From: Apostichopus japonicus
Lineage: Eukaryota > Echinodermata > Holothuroidea > Aspidochirotida > Stichopodidae
DNA: 64,000 nucleotides
Direction of reading: 5' to 3'
Assembly: GCF_037975245.1 (NCBI RefSeq)
Contig: NC_092568.1
Coordinates: 20,982,501-21,046,500 of the forward strand
How positions within the stretch are numbered: position 1 is the first letter of the stretch; each line of letters opens with the position of its first letter. The notes beneath the pieces are model-generated. The model was not told where the DNA came from, searched no databases, and was given only the letters and a program-made list of their open reading frames with translations. Shown piece after piece: positions 21,301 through 33,985 of this stretch. Position numbers and translations under genes: made by a program.

Positions 21301-24300
21301 ACAGGCAATCACCTGTGCGTGTACATGAGAGAGTTTATTTGCTGCAGAAATGGGAGTGCTAACTTCCACTCTCTCCTTGGCCTATTTGCCCGCATTAGGT
21401 CATTCACCAAATTGATGCATTTGAACAAACGTTGCTTTCGGTGAGAAACTGGGGAATTTTGAAAAACTAGATTTGGACAAGAAGAAAATGCCAAATGGGG
21501 AACAATTTTCACCTGAAAAGAAAGAGAAAAATAAGAATTATGAGGACAATGTATCATAATCATCCATCAGACAATTCCTTTAATTAATTCACAGCAGATT
21601 ATCCCAATGAAATAAAACAACTACACAGCTGTTTTTCCCGGTTATAATTGACATTAGACATGTCAGTGAACTAATGAAATGGGAAGAAACACATTTAAAG
21701 AACATCTCTTTATTTAAAACTCACGGGTGCTCGAATCTCAAAGGGTTAAAAAATGTAATTTCGCCAATTAATGTTAAGCCTTGTAATGGAAAAGTCGCTT
21801 TTTGGATATGCTTTCTTTCTTATTTCTAAGTAGCTCCATCCTGACAAAAATCCTGACAAACCAAATCAGCACGACAAATTCGTCGAAGTCAACAAAGCTT
21901 ATGAAGTCCTCAGCAAACCTCTCTCACGAAGAGATTACGACGAGACCTTGATCACGGGAAGACCAGTCGCAACCAACACCAGAGTTTACAGAAGTGACAA
22001 TAGAGACCCTTTTGGTGCTTCAACAGGAGGAACAGGATGGTAAGGTTTTATAATAATCGATTGTCATCATGAAAAGCTCATTCTGAACTGAATTTGCTTC
22101 AAATAAGCCTTATAAATTATCTGCTACGTAAAGCCCATCAAAATGGCACCAGGGAATGATAAAATTAGTCTACACAACAAAACAGAGGAACATTGTTATA
22201 AGTTACAACCCAACTCAAAGCGCAGTTTCAAAAATGATCTGTTATGCACTCGACTATTTACAATCCGAAAGTTGCTTAAAACAGGAATCAGAGTTTCATG
22301 CACTGTCAAAAGGACATGCTAAAGAAGCTTAGAATGATGGCAGTAACTCAGAGAAAGATATTCTGTATTCCAGTGAATCAGAGTTACATGCAAATGTCAA
22401 GAAACTTGCTAAGAAGCAAACAATGATGGCAGTAACACAGAGGAATATATTCTGTATTCCAGTGAATCAGAGTCACATGCAAAAATTGCAAATGTCAAGA
22501 AACTTGCTCAGAAGCTTACAATGATGGCAGTAACACAGAGGAAGATATTCTGTATTCCAGTGAACCAGATTTTTTTTTAAATATATGAAAAATCTGTCCT
22601 CAAAACATTTTTACTCCCACCCCCCCCCTTTACCATCCTAACCTTTTCTGTGGTACAGAAAAGGTCTATATTGAAGGAAAGCTTTCAATTTCATTGTTTT
22701 TTGGCTATTGTCTTCACAGGTACAACGATTTTGCGTATGCTTCTACCGAGAGTCCGGAGGGCGCTCGCAACTATTATGGAATCAAAGGTGTCAACCGGGT
22801 CGGTAATACGTTCATAATGTATGGATGTATAGCATTTCTCTTTGCAACTGGTGTTGTTCTCTTTACAATTTTCAAGTGAGTTACTGCAGCATAGGAATGC
22901 TTTCTTGTTTGAAATTACATTGTGGTAATGTAACCACACTATCTACTGATGAATGTCGTTTTGTAACAGCATCTCTTTGAGTTTTTAATGTGGCTTTGAC
23001 ATTATATAACTATGTGGGGGAAGTGCATGCCAGTGTATGTTACATTACGTGCTTCATAGTAGTGATACTGTATAGGCCACAATATACATGACCTCAAGTG
23101 AACAACAGACGCTAAAATCATGTGCAGTCGTTTTCTCAAAACAAAACTACTAAAAAAAGAGTTCTGTAGACAAACTACACCAGCAAACTGTATTGGAAAT
23201 TATAAGTAAAAGCTGCAAGGGCATAGATTTTGATGGCTAGTACCAGTAGCTCAGCAACCTTGTTGGTAGGGATACTTAGATATGTTGTGTCAAGGGAGGA
23301 GTCCTGTCCCCCCCCCCCTCCCCCTGCTCCTGTGATACATTTTGGTAAAATGGAGGGTTCTTTGAACAATGTTGAAAGAATTTTCAAATGTTTATATTGT
23401 ACCACACATACATGTTGTACATTTATGTATTGTCCAGTAGGATTTTGTGGGGTGAAGGGGTGGGGGCAAGCACCCTTGATTTGATTCTTGAGGGGCCTTG
23501 GTACTAAAAGTTGTGTTCTCTTTCAGGCCTCTTTCAGGCAATCCTTACTAAGCCATTTCTGAACGGTGGGTCCCATCCCAGTTTCATGGGACTCAAACCA
23601 GAAGGTGGCAGGGATGGTATTTTAAGAGAAATGTGGCTTTTTACATGTGTCACATTAATGACAAATGCTGGCAACTCCTTCTCACCAGGTGCAAATCAGC
23701 TAAGCTTCATTTGCAATAGGGTTCTGCCTGAAGCAGTTCTGAAAAATTGATCAATATGCTGAAAAATGTAAAGCCATAAGTTTTGATTGGTGAAAAGTTG
23801 CATAGTCACTGCATTGTCATAGCTTAACATACGAAAATAAAGTTGAGTTTGCCCCTTTTCATTTTTTTGTGGATGGCATTGTTTCTCAATCTTCTTCATA
23901 CACTGAATGCATACTTTGTTTCTCCCCCCACGTCAGACAGAGTAGCAATTATGCTATACGAAGGTTAGATGCCAAGGACCAGAGGATAGCAGAAATGTAC
24001 AATGAAGCCAAATCTAAATTAAGGTAAATTATATTCTAGCATAAAATAGAAAGGCACATTATATGGACAGTTGGCATAACTCTTTATCTTAATTCTTATC
24101 TTAAAACTACAATTTCATATTAACATACATGGAAATGCAAACAGGTATAACATAATAACAGTTTGTTCTTAAGGAAATGTATCCAATCAGTGTAATAATG
24201 GATATAATGAATTAGATGATGATGCGGTTATGATTTTGTTATTTCTTACTTCCCAAATATTTTTCAATATTGATGGCAAGCATAACCTTATGTAATAACT

Positions 24301-25403
24301 TGTAATTACTTCTTTCTGGTTTATATCTTTTCATGCTAAAATGTTTTTAAAAAATGACGTATTTTCTGTTTTGCTGGATGTCTACTTAATCAAAACTAGA
24401 AATAAAATGATTAATCTTGCCCAAAATAGATAGATATAAAATTCAAGTTTAACATGAGCTGCTCATATTCTGCTTTCTAAAAGAGATGCCTAATTGTGTC
24501 TCTATCTGTACTGAGAACAGACTTTATTCATGAAACTCACAGTTGTGAAATACTATATGATCATACAATTATGACATTCAGTTTGAGAAATGGTATTCGT
24601 GGGGACGATAAAGGAAAAGAGTGATACCAACCATGGTCTGTAAAGGTTTCCCCATTTATTACAGAGGGTATTTCTGAGGGAAATACCTGTTAGATAAACT
24701 GAACAGCAGAGCTGTGAAACAAGTTATTGGTTTGCAAAATTAAAGGGTGTGAAGACTAGCGCAAAAAGAAACGTCTAATGCCGGTAATCTGACCTAGTTT
24801 CGAATGAGGTGTAACAGAAGCGTTAGACACCACCATCGATCCCAGATAAAACACACACACAGCTACCTACAATCGGTAATTAGACACTAGTGTTCAGTTA
24901 GTACATACAGCTGCGGTCAATACCCACAGCACAGTGTACAAACAATACAGCGATGGACATCTCAGGTCCAGCTAAAGATAACAAGGTATCACGTTTCATC
25001 ACCCTACTGTCTGCATTTTGTAGCGACACGAACAAAACGTCACTTGCAAGCAACGGAAAGTTTACTTTTTCAGATGGCCGCACGCGGGGTGGGGGTGTCT
25101 TCAATGCCTTTAAAACTAGCTGCCTCAATTAATTGGAATCCACTTTCTTAAGTATACAAATATATCTCATGCACATTGAAGAGATGAGCATTAGTAATAA
25201 CAACAACGCTACCAATATTTTAACTTCCCTTTATTTTATTTTATTTATTTATTTATTTTTTTTTGGTTCTGAAGTATTATAATTGTTACTTTAATATATT
25301 TTCTTGCAGGGAAAATGGAAATAAGAAGCAGATGGAGATAATGCGACAACGACACAAGGAATTCCAGAGGAGGAGGGCAGAGAATTTAAATGCACAAAAG
25401 TAG
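18219..25403 (+). CDS. DNAJC4: DnaJ homologue subfamily C member 4 (six exons)
   Basis: A type III J-domain co-chaperone that should stimulate the ATPase of an Hsp70 partner at a membrane. Six exons (18219-18307, 19443-19536, 21834-22039, 22720-22875, 23937-24023, 25310-25403) join with GT-AG junctions and no frame break, giving 241 residues, the same length as I recall for human DNAJC4. The J domain (about 34-105) starts [13 protein letters not shown] and has the essential HPD tripeptide at 63-65. A single transmembrane helix lies at about 160-181 ([20 protein letters not shown]). The post-membrane segment [19 protein letters not shown] and basic C-terminus match the vertebrate protein. The N-terminus ([12 protein letters not shown]) has basic and small residues and no acidic ones, so a mitochondrial presequence is possible; this is inference. 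Introns carry a hAT MITE, a SINE, a tandem repeat and a TTAA MITE. Confidence 0.92.
18687..19074. mobile_element. hAT-like MITE with CCGG-rich ends, in DNAJC4 intron 1
   Basis: The element runs from TAGGGATGCACCGGAT to ATCCGGTGCATCCCTA. These are long terminal inverted repeats with many internal CCGG/GGCCGG blocks. Flanks are ATTGGGAG (18679-18686) and ATTGGTAG (19075-19082), an 8-bp duplication with one mismatch. The TAGGGATGCACCG terminus is one I know from hAT elements of many animals. There is no coding capacity. Confidence 0.88.
19443..19536 (+). CDS. DNAJC4: DNAJC4 exon 2: J-domain helices I-II
   Basis: A polypyrimidine tract and CAG-type acceptor (ATACAG) precede [20 protein letters not shown]; donor GTGAGT. 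It ends just before the HPD loop. Confidence 0.95.
19772..20052 (-). mobile_element. tRNA(Ser/Leu-like)-derived SINE, copy 2, in DNAJC4 intron 2
   Basis: On the minus strand it begins GGTGCTGTGGCCGAGTGGAT, keeps the B box (seen as GGGATCGAACCC on the plus strand), and is alignable with the copy at 15916-16213 through the 'gggcttctccca' block to its tail. Confidence 0.85.
20053..21833. other. Remainder of DNAJC4 intron 2
   Basis: Nothing is recognised beyond the SINE at its left end. Short open frames here have no coding signature. Confidence 0.5.
21834..22039 (+). CDS. DNAJC4: DNAJC4 exon 3: HPD loop and rest of J domain
   Basis: Begins LHPDKNPDK and continues through [20 protein letters not shown], typical J-domain helices III and IV. 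Acceptor TAG; donor GTAAGG splits a tryptophan codon. Confidence 0.95.
22310..22572 (+). repeat. Tandem ~100-120-bp repeat in DNAJC4 intron 3
   Basis: Three imperfect copies share 'aatgatggcagtaac', 'tattctgtattccagtgaa' and 'gcaaatgtcaagaaacttgc'. The middle unit is longer through an internal insertion. Confidence 0.85.
22720..22875 (+). CDS. DNAJC4: DNAJC4 exon 4: transmembrane segment
   Basis: Acceptor CTTCACAG; codes [10 protein letters not shown] onward and the hydrophobic helix; donor GTGAGT. Confidence 0.93.
23937..24023 (+). CDS. DNAJC4: DNAJC4 exon 5
   Basis: Codes [20 protein letters not shown] and AKSKL. An alternative acceptor four bases downstream changes the frame and loses the conserved [12 protein letters not shown] block, so 23937 is preferred. 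Confidence 0.9.
24740..25113. mobile_element. TTAA-ended MITE, family D copy 1, in DNAJC4 intron 5
   Basis: The ends are TTAAAGGGTGTGAAG and the complement of TTAAAGGCATTGAAG, each including TTAA. A closely matching copy is at 41076-41442 in the neighbouring gene. Its sequence is unrelated to family C. Confidence 0.88.
25310..25403 (+). CDS. DNAJC4: DNAJC4 exon 6 and stop codon
   Basis: Acceptor TTCTTGCAG; codes a basic [18 protein letters not shown] tail and ends at TAG 25401-25403. The 3' UTR end is not resolved; an AATAAA lies near 25729. Confidence 0.9.
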
Positions 25404-26781
25404 GAATTTGTTGGAAGACAGCAGTAAAACACTTTGGCAGATGCTTTAGCACAAATAAGACACAGTTGGTACACTGATGAGGCTGAAATTTAGTCTTTTC
25501 ACAAGAAAATTGCAGCAAAACATTTCACTTTCTATGTCAGTGTCTTCCTATGTGTATGGGACCAGTGGTAGAGTAAGCTCAACAATGAAGGTGGGGGGGG
25601 GGGGGGGAGGGCAGGTTGTGGGTTCTTCGCAGAGGGCAAAACAATTTTTATCATTTGATGAAAAAGATAGAATACTGATTATGATTGGGGGGTGGTGGAG
25701 AGTTGGGGGGGGAACACAGCCATTTGAAAATAAAACAGAGGTATGGAATTTGTTTGGTGGGTTCATAGTTTGAGTGAGTCCCAGAGATTGCAATACTTTG
25801 TCCAGTCCGAAGTTTCTTCTTTTCACGATATAACCACATTTGACCGAAAGTGATCTTAGGCTTTTTGCCAATCTTCTACAAGACATATGTATTTTAGCAG
25901 AAATGATTTAGTAATATTGAACAATTCAACAGCATTTTCTGTCATTGCATTATATTAAAACTCAAGTCAGTTTCGGGAATAGTGTTACGATGGCAATACC
26001 AGTGTGGAAGTGATTGGGAAGAATTATTAACTGGCAGTCCTGTTTGACACTGTACAATCTGTTGTGGTTTCATTCTACACAAATGTGGTGGAAGGTAGAT
26101 TTGAAAGTTGTCTTTTTATATTTCCATCTTTTCTTTATTATGAGAGCTTAATGCTGCTGTGTACCCCGCAAATTGTATCGTAGACATATTTCATAACATG
26201 TCATCTTTCTTCTTCTAATATGTGGGCATTGTAACTAACATTGCTTGTAATTGTGCTAAGTTGTCATAGTTGCAAGGAATTTAGTCTGCAGTGGACAATG
26301 TAAATCATCAAGTTTTTTGATTATTTAGCCCAATTCATCAGTAGAGATCCCAACTCTCTTACTCTTTGCTCTGCAAACCTCAGATGTGGACTAGGGAAGG
26401 GGTAGTTAGGGAAGGGGAAGTTAAGTCTGATTGTCTGCCAGTAGTCAAACTGTTTAAAAGTGGCCAGACATTGAACTCATGTTTTTGTACCAAAGTATCT
26501 GCTCTACCGTAACAGAAGAGGGGCACATCTTACCCTGCTGGGTTAATAACTTTGTGCTGTAATGGTGATGTCTTAACATATACAGTATATTTATATTTAT
26601 TATTATTATTATTATGATTATTTTACCAGATTGGTGGGAGAACCCTGGTATGATTGAAGTGGTAAAATTAAGAAAGGTACAATACTAACTTACAAACCTA
26701 ATTCTATGCTGCCCATGGAGGGGGCTATTACCAAATTTATGTGACAGAATTATAGTGGGGCAGAAACTGGATCTTTTAGTT
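25404..26781. other. DNAJC4 3' flank
   Basis: Contains the DNAJC4 3' UTR. A G-run at about 25592-25607 and G-rich patches near 25686-25712 occur inside it. No other gene is seen. Confidence 0.5.
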
Positions 26782-27211
26782 GATGACTGACTAACTCATT
26801 GACTGGCTCATTGACTGACTGACTGGCTCATTGACTGACTGACTGGCTCATTGACTGACTGACTGGCTCATTGACTGACTGACTGACTGGCTCATTGACT
26901 GACTCATAGACTGACTGAGTGACTGTCTCATTGACTGACTGACTTATTTACTGACTGACTCATTCACTGACTGACTCATTCACTGACTGACTCATTGACC
27001 AACTGACTGACTCATTGACCAACTGACTGACTCATTGACTGACTGACTCATTGACCAACTGACTGACTCATTGACTGACTGACTCATTGACCAACTGACT
27101 GACTCATTGACTGACTGACTCATTGACTGTCTGACTCATTGACCGACTGACTGACTCATTGACCGACTGACTCATTGACTGACTGACTGCCTGGCTAACT
27201 GATTGATTGAC
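26782..27211 (+). repeat. GACT-based minisatellite
   Basis: About 430 bases are built from GACT tetramers, arranged in higher-order units such as CTCATTGACTGACTGACTGG and CTCATTGACCAACTGACTGA. The nested periodicity (4 bp inside 16-24 bp units) shows expansion at two scales. Confidence 0.95.
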
Positions 27212-29321
27212 TAGTAAAACAGTATTCATAAGTCATCACACTAAGAAAAGCTGTTTGCATCATATTTGTTAACATTTTCAAATGATCAAACTTCATTCAT
27301 GTTCTGTCAATTAATGTTCAGAAAAATATTGGTCTAATGGGAAAGATTATTTAAGAGAACCTTGTTGAAATGATTTTGCTGAATCATGACTTTGTATGTT
27401 TAAAATCACTGCCATAGGTTGATAATTCTATATATTTCTATAAGTGTCAACATAGTTAGCCAAGTTTTACTTTGTAACGTAAGTGACCATATGCATTGTT
27501 TTAACTGTACAAACAGGGATCGAGGTTCTTGAATGTGTACATTCTAGTGTCTTAAATACCTTTTAAATGTCTTAAGCTGTGATCTATCTGACTGGGTTTT
27601 CTTTTCTTCTATTTTAATATCATGTCGGAACTTGGAAAGAGTATAATTGAATGGTCATGAGGAGAGCTAGATAATTGGACAACAAGAATGCAGTGGTTGT
27701 GAAGAGACAGGTGCAGGCTAATTTAAATATAAAACTCCAACAGAACAGCAGCATGTAGTGTGTCAATTACGTAGGAAATATTATTATTATTTAGAGTATC
27801 AATTTAGTAAGGCAGGAGATAGAAATTTACAAAATGAAGTAGATATTAAAGTAGATATTAAAGTATGTTGTACTTGTGATTGGATAGATAACTCAGGGAA
27901 AATTAGTATGTTGTATTCCCTTCCAATGTAAAAATACACAGCAGATATGACTTTGTAAAGTATTATTCATTCCCAACCCCTGCAGTTGCAAAAGAAGTTA
28001 GCAATGAAAATGTTGTTATATTTACTATAACTATTAGTGATTTGCTAAATTGTAATATTCTCTGTTGGGAAGATATTTTAATTTTTTTTTTTAAGGTATA
28101 TTACACATTTAGAACTCTCCCCCCCCCCCCCCCCGTATATTAAATTCAAAGGTGAAGCAAATCCAAGCATAATATCTACCTTAAATGATGCAAACACTTG
28201 TGATGAGCAACTCCTCATGCCAATGGCTATGAAAAATATTTCTCCATAAGTTGTTATGTGAAACAGTTTAGATGTTCAGTCACACACCACCACACACTCA
28301 CTAGTAACATAGATTTAAACATGAAACATGTATGTGGGAAACAACACAAGGGAATCTAAAAGATTCCCGCCCCCCCCCCTCCTGACCAGTGGTAAAGTGA
28401 CATGAATCTTTAGGGTGAAATGGCAGCCCCTGACTTTTAAACTTTGATTATTTAAACTTTGATTATTCAAACTATTATTTAAACTCATTTAAACTTTGAT
28501 ATTGCTCAAAAAAGGAATGAAATTTTTCTAAGATATTTGAAAAAGTTGTTCCTCTCAAGAGTTTCTATTTCAGAATGTAAAGATGATGATGGATGATGCA
28601 TCTTCTTAAGTGTGTGATTTGTTCTAAAAGTGAAAGTTATTTATTTTTCTGTGTATTGAGAGGGACAGGCTGTCCCTCTGTGACACATCATAATCTTATT
28701 TAATAAATAACAAGATGTCCTAAGAAATGACATTGTCAAATGTTTTGTTTTGTCTGTGTGTTAAAGGGAGGGGGTATGTTTCACTATCAAGTACAGGAAC
28801 AGCCACTGTCACACTGTGCCATCACAGTGACAGGAGATGTTTCCCTTTAAGTTAGGTGACCAGACTCCGTAGATATGATATGCCATCCCTGATTTAAAAG
28901 TGTACCCAGAATTCCTTCGAATTCTATGCACCATGATCCCGGGAATATCCCAGAATTTTAAGAAAGGGCCTGAATAATTTCTCACCTTTTTGGCCTTCTG
29001 TTCCTAGAGACTGCATAAACGCAAGCTGCGATTGCTTACAATTTCAAATGTAAAGGGTACCTCTGATCAAAATATTCAATCATTTCATAGCCTGTAATTC
29101 ACTTTGAGATAAATATTGAGACTTCCCACAGTTTAGTTTAGTTTTTATATTTGGAATTTTTATTTTTTATCTTGGACAAATTACTTGGCTCCGGACAAAG
29201 TGTTCTAAAGTTAGGCATTTGACGATCATCTCTGAAACACCAACAAACTCCAAGATGCTCTCCGATTTTTCCACTGCTCCCTCTCAACATACATCCTGCA
29301 GTTAACTAGCTCTCGATGTTT
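27212..29321. other. Intergenic stretch between convergent genes
   Basis: AT-rich sequence with poly-C runs near 28118-28134 and 28371-28379. No gene, RNA or element was recognised. Confidence 0.5.
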
Positions 29322-29368
29322 ACATGATCCAGTCAACAGCAATATCACGTCCCTGGATATGTATAAAT

Positions 29369-29411
<43 letters not shown>

Positions 29412-29462
29412 TATATATATAGATATATATATACGTATATATTGCTGTTGACTGGATCATGT
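29322..29462. repeat. 24-bp perfect inverted repeat around an AT array
   Basis: The arm ACATGATCCAGTCAACAGCA with its continuation (29322-29345) is exactly reversed and complemented at 29439-29462. The ~93 bases between are mostly a TA array that can itself self-pair, so the whole segment could form one long hairpin. It may be a small palindromic transposon or a cruciform-prone microsatellite locus. Confidence 0.88.
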
Positions 29463-29486
29463 TTCAAACCTCTGGATATACAATCA

Positions 29487-29559
29487 GCTTCCATAGCCTA
29501 GTGGTTAGGGTATCCGCATATAAAGCGGGAGACCATCGGTTCGAATCCCAGTGGAGGCT
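29487..29559 (+). tRNA. tRNA-like gene, apparent anticodon ATA
   Basis: A 73-base cloverleaf can be folded. The acceptor stem GCTTCCA/TGGAGGC has seven pairs (one G-U). The D arm GCCT-AGTGGTTA-GGGT matches the A box, and the anticodon stem TCCGC/GCGGG closes a loop ATATAAA. The T loop is TTCGAAT. The T stem has two mismatches, which weakens the call. A run of seven T at 29565-29571 is a good Pol III terminator. The anticodon by position is ATA (Tyr-type), which is unusual. It could instead be a tRNA pseudogene or the head of a SINE. Confidence 0.45.
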
Positions 29560-29564
29560 GGAAG

Positions 29565-29571
29565 TTTTTTT
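29565..29571 (+). terminator. Pol III poly-T terminator after the tRNA-like gene
   Basis: Seven T residues begin five bases after the last base of the tRNA-like fold, the normal position for RNA polymerase III termination. Confidence 0.5.
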
Positions 29572-29612
29572 CAGTTCTGGATTTTCCAACTCACTAAGAT
29601 TTCAATGATATA

Positions 29613-29647
<35 letters not shown>

Positions 29648-32600
29648 CCTTATTACTTAGGCAGTTCATCAACAGTTCAAGGGTGGGGAACTGAAAAGCT
29701 ACATCAAAAAACAGCCAGAAACAATATTTGCTGTCTTTCATAATTATTTTATTTGATGATATCTGACAAACAGGCAAAAAAACAAAACACAAACAGAAAG
29801 CATATCTATGATTCCACAGCTGTTCATCGTCATTAAAACATTTCCATCAAACATTAATGTAGACATTTACACTTGGCCATATGTAATACTGACATTTATA
29901 TTACTTCTTAATACATATTAACCTAAAAAAGGTCTAGCACCCTCTGACACATGCCCATATCCCATTCTCCAAATTAGTCAACAACTCCCCTCCCCCCTAC
30001 CAATATACAATATTAGAACATTAAATATTAAAAGTGACATAATTCAGGTATCTGTGACAAAGATGCAACAAACAGTCAATCATGAAGGTACTCAGATTGT
30101 TTTCATGTAAAACTTATCAGCTGTGCAATCTAGGAAGGATGCGACTATAATCTTTACTCTTATGTTCTAATCTAACACCTCACAATTGTCTGTAGCCATA
30201 GATTCACCAAAACAATAATAATAATAACTTGGATGCAGTAAACCAACCAATGACACTGTGGCTAGGCAGCTAACATTTGCAAATTCCTTTTATCCATTGG
30301 GGATGGGCACATAAGAGGCTACCTCCAGTAAGGTAAACAAAACATGTTATCTGGTATAATGTTGTATTGTATGATATCCCTTTGGGACCTCAGTGCTTCC
30401 CTATTTTTCCATCCCCTTCTTCCTAATCGTTCCCCTTACCCCCACCACCCCCCCCCCCCCCGCACCCAACCTCCTCTTTTTCCTCTGAAAAAACCTAGTT
30501 CTGGGTCTGACCAAGGGCAAAGATCTCAGGACAAATAAATTAACCTTTTTCATTTCTGTTACAAATTACAGATGCAAACACTCACACACACCTATCAGTA
30601 TTATCCGACCAGAAATATACATTTTGCTGTTAGACAGTCTGATTCTTGAGACTTACGAAACATTGAAACCAAAAAAGAAAACAAATAAAAGTGCAGAGTT
30701 TCTCCTCGCCCCCCCCCCCCCTTCCAGGCAGTTTAACTGAAAAATTAACCAAACAAAACACTAAAAAAGAGTTGAAAAGGACGAAAGAAAATGAAAAAAA
30801 AAAGGGAGGAACGAAGCAGTTGAGATCATTTTAGTAAATAATTTGAAGAAAGAAAACCTATTTTTTTATAGCATCACATTCTATGTACATAGCTTTAAAT
30901 CTTTTGTACATATAATTTTTCTTAAACAAAGCTTAGAAAATAAAATGACCGATTTATAAAAAAAACTACCTTTTTTCTTCAGCAGGGACTACTCGATTTG
31001 TTTTATCAATGGGTACCATTAAGGGTTTTCACATGTTAATACTACCCCTCTTGTGGGTAATAGTGAACATCTTTGTACATATGTTGTGAAGAAAAGCAAT
31101 AGAAAATAAAAATGACTGGTTTAAAAAGTACTAATAATGTTTTTGTTCAGCAAGGAGCACCGAGAGAGTTTTAACAAATTAATGCTATGCTTTTCATATG
31201 AGCTTACATAACTAACATATTTTGCTCATTCGGTCCCCTAACTTTAATAACATGGATAAAACTAATTGATGTTATCAAAGACACCTTTCGAGATTACAAG
31301 ATACAATTCTGACCAATTCTTTGAAGTTGACTCTTCAAATTTTTCCAACGGTACTCAAAGTTTGTACATATGGAAAAAGATTAAAAATGCAATATCTTTC
31401 TTAACCAAAAATTTCAATGCATTTAAATTGCATCTTGTCATGACGGACATTCTTAGAAATTACGGAGATTAAAAGTATCATTTTTGGAGTTTTCCCAGTA
31501 GTTTCCTTGCAGCACTGCCCTGGTCAAATCACTCTGTGTATCTCTTTACAAGTTAACTCATTTCCTTTCCAGTGATGATGTTTTCTCTGTAATGGGGATT
31601 CACAACCCACAAACAAGCTTTTAGTACCTACCTTGTGTAATCCCCTCAACCATTCATCATGTTTTAAGTCTATTGTATGAGCACATCATTGCTGTAAATT
31701 CTTTGAACATTTGTTGGTGGAAATACAGTTGAATTGAACTGAATTGAATTAAAGACACTGAACTCTGAGATGTGCATCATGTCTTCCCCTACTATTATTT
31801 TGTGATAAGTTAAAGATGACCTATTCAAAACAAAAATGATAGTAATAAGTTCATTAAAAAAAAAACATCAGTAAAAAAAAAAATGAAAGTAAAAAATTCA
31901 ATGAAATAATAGGAATAAAAAACGAAGGCATGAAAATATGACTTGGTGTATATAAATACACTGGTTTGAACTTAAGATGTCGATTTAGATGACAAAACTT
32001 CAAGCAGCTGGGTTGTGTGTTTAATATCAAAGTCATATTCTTCTGAAAATTCATCATTTGACAGTTTAAGAGCTTAATTAACATGAAGTCACTCTCGCTG
32101 CTTAAGAGTGAAATTCAATCATATTTTGATACTTAAAGAGTCGATATCATGGGTATTCTTACAGAGTGAATTGTCACTCTTTGGAATCTGGGGTGTGAAA
32201 TGCATTGGTTGCATCTTTCTAATACTAAAATCTGATGAGATCATAATAATATTTCCAACTAACCACCAGATTCTCTGACACTTTGCAGCATTTCTTGTAA
32301 GTGCAGATAGATACCAGACACATTTGAATAGGCTAAATTGCATCTCCTATCTATGCATACATCTAGGAGTAAAGTAAATCTTAATGCTTGATTGTTTGTT
32401 AGTTTGCGGATTTTTATTTCTTTAGTTTATAGCAAAAGAAAAGTCTGACTTTCTCAAGATTTTCAACATCTTTCATGTCACCGAATTTGCACCAAGAAAA
32501 AACAAAAAAGGAAGGTAGTTTGTGGACTCATCAGTAGCAAATTTGATGGCGAGATATGTAATGTAAAACAAAGAGGGGCGGCCTTGGGTGTACAGTGCAA

Positions 32601-33924
32601 AAGGGTTTACCACCTTTTGATGCATCCAACTGCTAGAAAGATGCCTGAAGCATCACTGAGATACATGAACCTTCAATTGGTTAATTATTAAATTCTCATT
32701 CTCATCAAATTGCTGACAATTTATATAGCAATCTCATTTCTTTTTGTTGACGTTGTTGTTATGTTGACTCTTGGTAAAATAAAGGTACAACTATGCCGTT
32801 AATTAAGCCAAACATTCAACACACATACTAGACAATATTTGGTGCCAACTTTGAGAGGCAAATTCACTCAATCAATTTTGTGTTTTGTTTTTCAATGCCG
32901 TTCAAGTCTAAAAACAAAAACGAACAGTCATAACCTGGACAAGGTAAATCTGGCAATTTACCCAATTTTACAAAAATTGTCATCCCTACACATAGACAAA
33001 GAAGAAAGAAAATATAAGCGCTCTTAAAAGATTCTTGTCAAATGTTAAAACCAAAAGTATTACAGAGAAACTGCTCTCTGATGACTTGCATTGGCATTCT
33101 TCATCATCTTCAGATGTAAAGCTTTTCAGTGGATCCTCAGAACAAAAGCACAACCCTTCTTTTAACTTCTCAAAGAATTACAAGTTGCTTTGGCAAAAGT
33201 CACCTGTTTTGTATCAGTCTGTGACAGAAGCTGCTTAGTTCTCTTGCATGTTAGGGGGAGAGGGGGGATGATGGGGCAGCTGAGGTGAGAAACACACTGC
33301 TTCAAGTCCATGCATTCTCCTCTTGGGGCATGTTCGGTGGATCCTTTTTTATGTCAAACGGTCGACTGCAAATGGAGAAAAACGAAAAGCACTTTACACA
33401 ATTAGTCAGAGTGCATGGAATAAAACAAGAAAACAAAGATGTTAGTGGTTCTGAGGTCTTAACATATTCATAGTGTGGTAAGTCATACGTGGTAATATTC
33501 ATGAACTAAAAACAAAATGTTAATTTGTCCACAATACCGTGAAATCTTCACTGGGTTGAATTATGTTAAGTTATATTAAAAGTCTCGGAATTGAGGAAAG
33601 TGCAAAACCCACGGAGTAGAAAATAAACCACATTATCGAGTCCATCTTCTGTTTAAGTAGGAGATTATATTTCAAAATGCACTCTTCCAATTGAAATACA
33701 TAAACATTTATTTTATAAGTCAACAAAATCATGAAATGAGCTATGCCAGGAGTTTGACCAGTGTGTTTTACTTCATCATTCTGTGATTAATATGCGAATG
33801 CATTTTGTAATGAAAAACAAAACTAATAATGATAATAATTGTGAATATTGATAATGGTATCCGTCCAAAAACAAAAGGTTTGTGGCGCATTGAAACAACA
33901 GTGAGGAAAGGCACAGCCTGAACA

Positions 33925-33985
33925 GACAAAAAAATAAGACAAAGAAATAAGACAAAGAAATAAGACAAAGAAATAAGACAATGAA
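33925..33985 (+). repeat. 13-bp tandem repeat
   Basis: Four to five units of AAATAAGACAAAG, with the last units diverging. It yields spurious open frames on the minus strand. Confidence 0.9.
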
